DNA from: Pseudomonadota bacterium
Lineage (GTDB): Bacteria > Pseudomonadota > Alphaproteobacteria > Sphingomonadales > Sphingomonadaceae
DNA: 23,786 nucleotides
Reading direction: 5' to 3'
Assembly: GCA_023426225.1 (NCBI GenBank)
Contig: JAFABD010000119.1
Span: forward strand, 1 to 23,786
The notes under the pieces are model-generated. The model was not told where the DNA came from, ran no database searches, and saw only the letters and a program-made list of their open reading frames with translations. Made by a program: the position numbers and the translations under genes. Below are positions 20,653 through 23,786 of the stretch, in pieces (position 1 is the stretch's first letter; each line of letters opens with the position of its first letter).

Positions 20653-21630
20653 TCAGATCGCCTCCGCCTTGAGCGGACGGCTGAGCAGCGCGTCGATCAC
20701 CTGGGCGACCGGCGCCCCTTCGAGCAGCGCGTTGACCGCGGCGGTGACGGGCATGTCGACCCCCGCCTCGGCCGCCGCCTCGCGCAGCACGGGCGCGGTG
20801 AAGGCGCCTTCGGCCACCGTCCGGCGATCGGCGAGCAGATCGGCGGCGCGCCGCCCCTGCCCCAGCCCGACGCCGAGCGAGAAGTTGCGCGAGTTGGTCG
20901 ACGAGCAGGTGAGAACCAGGTCGCCCAGCCCCGACAGCCCGGTGAGCGTTTCCGCCTGCGCGCCGCGCGCGAGGCCGAAGCGCGTCATTTCGGCAAAGCC
21001 GCGCGCGATCAGCGCGGCGCGTGCGTTGAGGCCGAGCCCCGCGCCCTCGACGACGCCGCAGGCGATGGCGAGCACGTTCTTCACCGCACCGCCGATCTCT
21101 GCCCCGACGACATCGGCCGAGGCATAGGGGCGGAAGGCAGGCGCGCCGAGGCGTTCGATCAGCCGCGTGCGCAAGTCCGCATCCTCGCACGCAAGCGTCA
21201 CCGCCGTGGGCTTGCCCGCCGCCACCTCGTTCGCGAAGGTCGGGCCGGAGAGCACCGCGATCGGCGCCTGCGGCGCGACGCTGCGCGCCACCTCGCCGAC
21301 GAGCAGCCGCGTCCCCGCCTCGATCCCCTTGGCGCACAACACGAGCGGCGTGGTGCCGACCGCGGTTTCGGCAAGCACCGCGCGGACATGCTGCGCGGGC
21401 GCGACGACGAGCAGCGCGTCGCACCCGGCGAGATCGCCGAGGCTGGCCGTCGCGCGGATCGCGGGCGACAATGCGACGCCGGGAAGGAAGGCGCGGTTTT
21501 CATGGTCGCGGTTGACGCCGTCGACCACCTCGGGCTCGCGCGCCCAGAGCGTGACGGGACGCTCGCCGCGCGCCGCCACCTGCGCCAGCGCGGTGCCCCA
21601 GGCGCCGCCGCCGATCACGCCGATCCTCAT
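20653..21630 (-). CDS. gpsA: Glycerol-3-phosphate dehydrogenase [NAD(P)+], 325 aa
   Basis: It reduces dihydroxyacetone phosphate to sn-glycerol-3-phosphate, the backbone of membrane phospholipids. The N-terminal nucleotide-binding motif is VIGGGAWGTALA (5-16). LCAKGIE (98-104) and SGPTFANEVA (128-137) follow. The catalytic lysine is in GGAVKNVLAIACG (K184). The length matches the family. The ATG at 21630 has CAGGAG 7 bases upstream and overlaps the tsaD stop codon by 4 bases, so the pair is translationally coupled. The frame stays open upstream, but that extension would run through tsaD in another frame. Confidence 0.96.
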   Translation of the reverse strand: MRIGVIGGGAWGTALAQVAARGERPVTLWAREPEVVDGVNRDHENRAFLPGVALSPAIRATASLGDLAGCDALLVVAPAQHVRAVLAETAVGTTPLVLCAKGIEAGTRLLVGEVARSVAPQAPIAVLSGPTFANEVAAGKPTAVTLACEDADLRTRLIERLGAPAFRPYASADVVGAEIGGAVKNVLAIACGVVEGAGLGLNARAALIARGFAEMTRFGLARGAQAETLTGLSGLGDLVLTCSSTNSRNFSLGVGLGQGRRAADLLADRRTVAEGAFTAPVLREAAAEAGVDMPVTAAVNALLEGAPVAQVIDALLSRPLKAEAI

Positions 21631-22661
21631 GCCTTCACTCCTGCCCCGCGCACCTTTTCCGCATCCGGATCGAGCGGCCAGCGCGCCCGCGCCGGCGTGT
21701 CGAGCGGATCGGTGAGCCCCTGGGCGAAGCGTTCGGCGCCCGCCCAGGCGATCATCGCGCCATTGTCGGTACACAGCCACAGCGGCGGCGCGACGAAGCG
21801 CAGCCCGTGTTCGGCCGCCAGCGCCTCGAGCGCGGTCCGCACCGCCTTGTTCGCGGCGACGCCGCCCGCGACGACGAGCGCGGTCGGGCGCACGCCGCCG
21901 AGCGCGCGCCGCGTGCGATCGACCAGGCAATCGACCACCGCCTGCTGGAACGACGCGGCGAGATCCTCGGCGCTGTAATCGTTCACCGCACGCGCCACGG
22001 CGCTCTTGAGCCCGGCGAACGAGAAATGCGGCTCGCCCGAGCCGACGAGCGGGCGCGGCAGCGGCACCGCGCGCGGATTGCCGCGCGCCGCCGCCGCCTC
22101 GACCGCGGGACCGCCGGGGAAGCCGAGCTGGAGCAGCTTGGCGGTCTTGTCGAACGCCTCGCCCGCGGCGTCGTCGATCGTGGTGGCGAGCCGGCGATAA
22201 CGCCCGACGCCTTCGACGAGCAGCAACTGGCAGTGGCCGCCCGAGACGAGCAGCAGCAGATAGGGAAAGTCGAGCGCGGCATCGCCGAGCCGCGGCGACA
22301 GCGCATGGCCTTCGAGATGGTTGACCGCGATCAGCGGCTTGCCCGCAGCGAGCGCGAGCGCCTTGCCGGTGACGAGGCCGACCATCACCCCGCCGATCAG
22401 CCCGGGACCGGCGGTCGCGGCGATCGCATCGACATCGGCGAGCGTCACCCCCGCCTCGGCCAGCGCCGATTCGACGAGCGGGCCGAGCATCTCGACATGC
22501 GCGCGCGCCGCGATTTCGGGGACGACGCCGCCATAGGGGCGGTGAAATTCCTCCTGCCGCGCAAGCTTGTGCGCCAGAATGGTGCGATCGCCGGTCACCA
22601 GCGCGGCGGCCGTTTCGTCGCAACTCGATTCAAGTCCGAGAATGAGTGCCATTGCATCCAT
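21627..22661 (-). CDS. tsaD: tRNA threonylcarbamoyladenosine transferase subunit TsaD, 344 aa
   Basis: It transfers the threonylcarbamoyl group to A37 of ANN-decoding tRNAs, with TsaB and TsaE as partners. The start ILGLESSCDETAAA is the family's ASKHA phosphate-binding segment. The metal ligands H115 and H119 lie in NHLEGH, and LLVSGGHCQLLLV follows. VAGGVAANKA and CTDNGAMIA (third metal ligand Asp) come later in the chain. ATG 22661 is used; the ATG at 22652 is an alternative, and neither has a clear Shine-Dalgarno, so a leaderless or near-leaderless mRNA is possible. The start lies 28 bases from the divergent hemC start. Confidence 0.95.
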   Translation of the reverse strand: MDAMALILGLESSCDETAAALVTGDRTILAHKLARQEEFHRPYGGVVPEIAARAHVEMLGPLVESALAEAGVTLADVDAIAATAGPGLIGGVMVGLVTGKALALAAGKPLIAVNHLEGHALSPRLGDAALDFPYLLLLVSGGHCQLLLVEGVGRYRRLATTIDDAAGEAFDKTAKLLQLGFPGGPAVEAAAARGNPRAVPLPRPLVGSGEPHFSFAGLKSAVARAVNDYSAEDLAASFQQAVVDCLVDRTRRALGGVRPTALVVAGGVAANKAVRTALEALAAEHGLRFVAPPLWLCTDNGAMIAWAGAERFAQGLTDPLDTPARARWPLDPDAEKVRGAGVKA

Positions 22662-22689
22662 CTAGACCGAAGGGGCATTAGCACAAGCC

Positions 22690-23604
22690 ATGGCACAGTT
22701 TCGACTTGGTACCCGCGGCTCGCCGCTCGCCCTCACCCAGGCCAATATGGTCCGTTCGGCGCTGGCCGCCGCGCATGGCCGGCCGCCCGAAGATTTCGAG
22801 ATCGTCGTGATCCGCACCACCGGCGACAAGGTGCAGGACCGCGCGCTGGCCGAGATCGGCGGCAAGGCGCTGTGGACCAAGGAACTCGACCGCGCGCTGC
22901 TGGCGGGCGAGATCGACTGTGCGGTCCATTCGATGAAGGACGTCGAGACGATCCGCCCCGAGGCGATCGCGATCGCGGCGATGTTGCCGCGCGCCGATGT
23001 GCGCGACCGGCTGGTCGGCGCACCGTCGATCGCAGCGATTCGCGAAGGCGGCGTCGTCGGCACCAGCTCGCCGCGCCGCGCCGCGCAGATCCGGCGGCTG
23101 CGCCCCGACCTGCGCACCGTGCTGTTCCGCGGCAATGTCGATACCCGGCTGGCCAAGCTGGCAGCGGGCGAGGCCGATGCGACGCTGCTCGCCTCGGCCG
23201 GGCTCGCGCGGCTGGGGCGCGACGATGTGGGGACGCCGATCCCGCTCGACACGATGTTGTGCGCGCCGGCGCAGGGCGCGGTGGGGATCGAATGCCGGCG
23301 CGACGACGGCGCGGCGCGCGCGTTGCTGGGCGCGATCGACCATCCCGAAACGCATGCCTGCGTGCTCGCCGAGCGCGCGCTGCTCGCCGCGCTCAACGCC
23401 GATTGCCATTCGCCGGTCGCGGCGCTGGCGACGATCGAGGGCGCGATCCTGACGTTGCGCGCCGAGCTGTTCGCCGCCGACGGCAGCGAACAGGTGAGCG
23501 CGCAGGTCGAGGGGGCACCGCTCGATCCCGCGGTTTCGGTAGCGGCGGCCGACGACCTGATCGCGCGCGCGCCCGAGAGCATCCGCCGGCTGTTCGGCGG
23601 ATGA
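22690..23604 (+). CDS. hemC: Hydroxymethylbilane synthase (porphobilinogen deaminase), 304 aa
   Basis: It joins four porphobilinogen units into hydroxymethylbilane in tetrapyrrole (haem) synthesis, using a covalently bound dipyrromethane cofactor. The opening RLGTRGSPLALTQA is typical. The catalytic Asp is in HSMKDVE; GTSSPRRAAQ and FRGNVDTRL bind substrate carboxylates. The cofactor cysteine is C239 in NADCHSPVAA. The length is as expected. The ATG at 22690 has no obvious Shine-Dalgarno. The stop overlaps the hemD ATG by 4 bases. The promoter must lie within or next to the start of tsaD. Confidence 0.96.
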   Translation: MAQFRLGTRGSPLALTQANMVRSALAAAHGRPPEDFEIVVIRTTGDKVQDRALAEIGGKALWTKELDRALLAGEIDCAVHSMKDVETIRPEAIAIAAMLPRADVRDRLVGAPSIAAIREGGVVGTSSPRRAAQIRRLRPDLRTVLFRGNVDTRLAKLAAGEADATLLASAGLARLGRDDVGTPIPLDTMLCAPAQGAVGIECRRDDGAARALLGAIDHPETHACVLAERALLAALNADCHSPVAALATIEGAILTLRAELFAADGSEQVSAQVEGAPLDPAVSVAAADDLIARAPESIRRLFGG

Positions 23605-23786
23605 CGCGCCCGATCGCGGTGCTGCGCCCCGAGCCGGGCAATGCCGCGCTCGCCGAACGGATCGAGGCGGCGGGATTGCCCGCGGTGCGCGTGCCGCTGT
23701 TCGCGGTGCGGCCGGTCGCGTGGACCGCGCCAGACCCTGCGGCGTTCGACGCGCTGATCCTGACCAGCGCCAATGCGGTGCGCCAC
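23601..23786 (+). CDS. hemD: Uroporphyrinogen-III synthase, N-terminal part (runs off window)
   Basis: Sixty-two codons are visible, beginning MTRPIAVLRPEPGN, which matches the usual N-terminus of HemD (VLRP-E/R-PG). The segment ALILTSANAVR is the family's conserved TSxNAVR block. HemD closes hydroxymethylbilane into uroporphyrinogen III, the step after HemC. The start overlaps the hemC stop (ATGA), as expected for coupled translation. The C-terminal three quarters lie beyond the right edge. Confidence 0.88.
   Translation, partial: MTRPIAVLRPEPGNAALAERIEAAGLPAVRVPLFAVRPVAWTAPDPAAFDALILTSANAVRH

Noticed and set aside
20653..22623. gpsA frame extended upstream as a 656-residue fusion
   Set aside because: The upstream part is an alternate-frame reading of tsaD; the gpsA ATG at 21630 has its own ribosome binding site and overlaps the tsaD stop.

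Overview
This window looks like chromosomal DNA of a high-GC alphaproteobacterium, most probably a sphingomonad (Sphingomonadaceae). The reasons are the strong GC bias at third codon positions, the GTG and TTG starts, a DUF1674/SDHAF4 assembly factor, the gpsA-tsaD block divergent from hemC-hemD, a PrtD-type secretion operon, and clustered GANTC (CcrM-type) sites. The genus assignment is inference. No insertion sequence, phage gene, CRISPR array, tRNA or rRNA is visible.

Layout. Positions 1-281 are non-coding. They hold a leftward stable-RNA-type promoter (TTGACG-N17-TATATG with phased A-tracts behind it) and a dyad carrying four GANTC sites. Next is a leftward FAD-dependent dehydrogenase (282-1901). 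Rightward follows a tandem glycine riboswitch (about 2002-2165) in front of the iron-sulfur L-serine ammonia-lyase gene sdaA (2207-3589). Then come a transmembrane chemoreceptor (3829-5664), whose ribosome binding site lies in a perfect hairpin, and a membrane GGDEF-EAL cyclic-di-GMP protein (5767-7710).

The centre is a type I secretion cassette. A 1752-residue RTX protein (7974-13232) carries two lamin-tail/Calx-beta units, an endonuclease/exonuclease/phosphatase domain, three cadherin-like repeats, a VCBS-like domain and ten RTX nonapeptides. Its PrtD-like ABC transporter (13317-15050) and HlyD-like adaptor (15047-16429) follow, with a strong hairpin between cargo and transporter. No TolC gene is present here. 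A convergent soluble PAS chemoreceptor (16476-17852) closes the region.

The right part is housekeeping: rsmB and htpX leftward, a divergent 53-residue SDHAF4-like gene, gpsA and tsaD leftward with overlapping ends, and hemC-hemD rightward with overlapping ends (hemD runs off the window).

Read together, 3.8-17.9 kb resembles an accessory surface-behaviour module: two chemoreceptors, a cyclic-di-GMP enzyme, and a secreted, probably extracellular-DNA-degrading nuclease with its own exporter. The most notable signals are this modular nuclease and its exporter, the glycine riboswitch controlling serine breakdown, and several dyads at translation starts and promoters.
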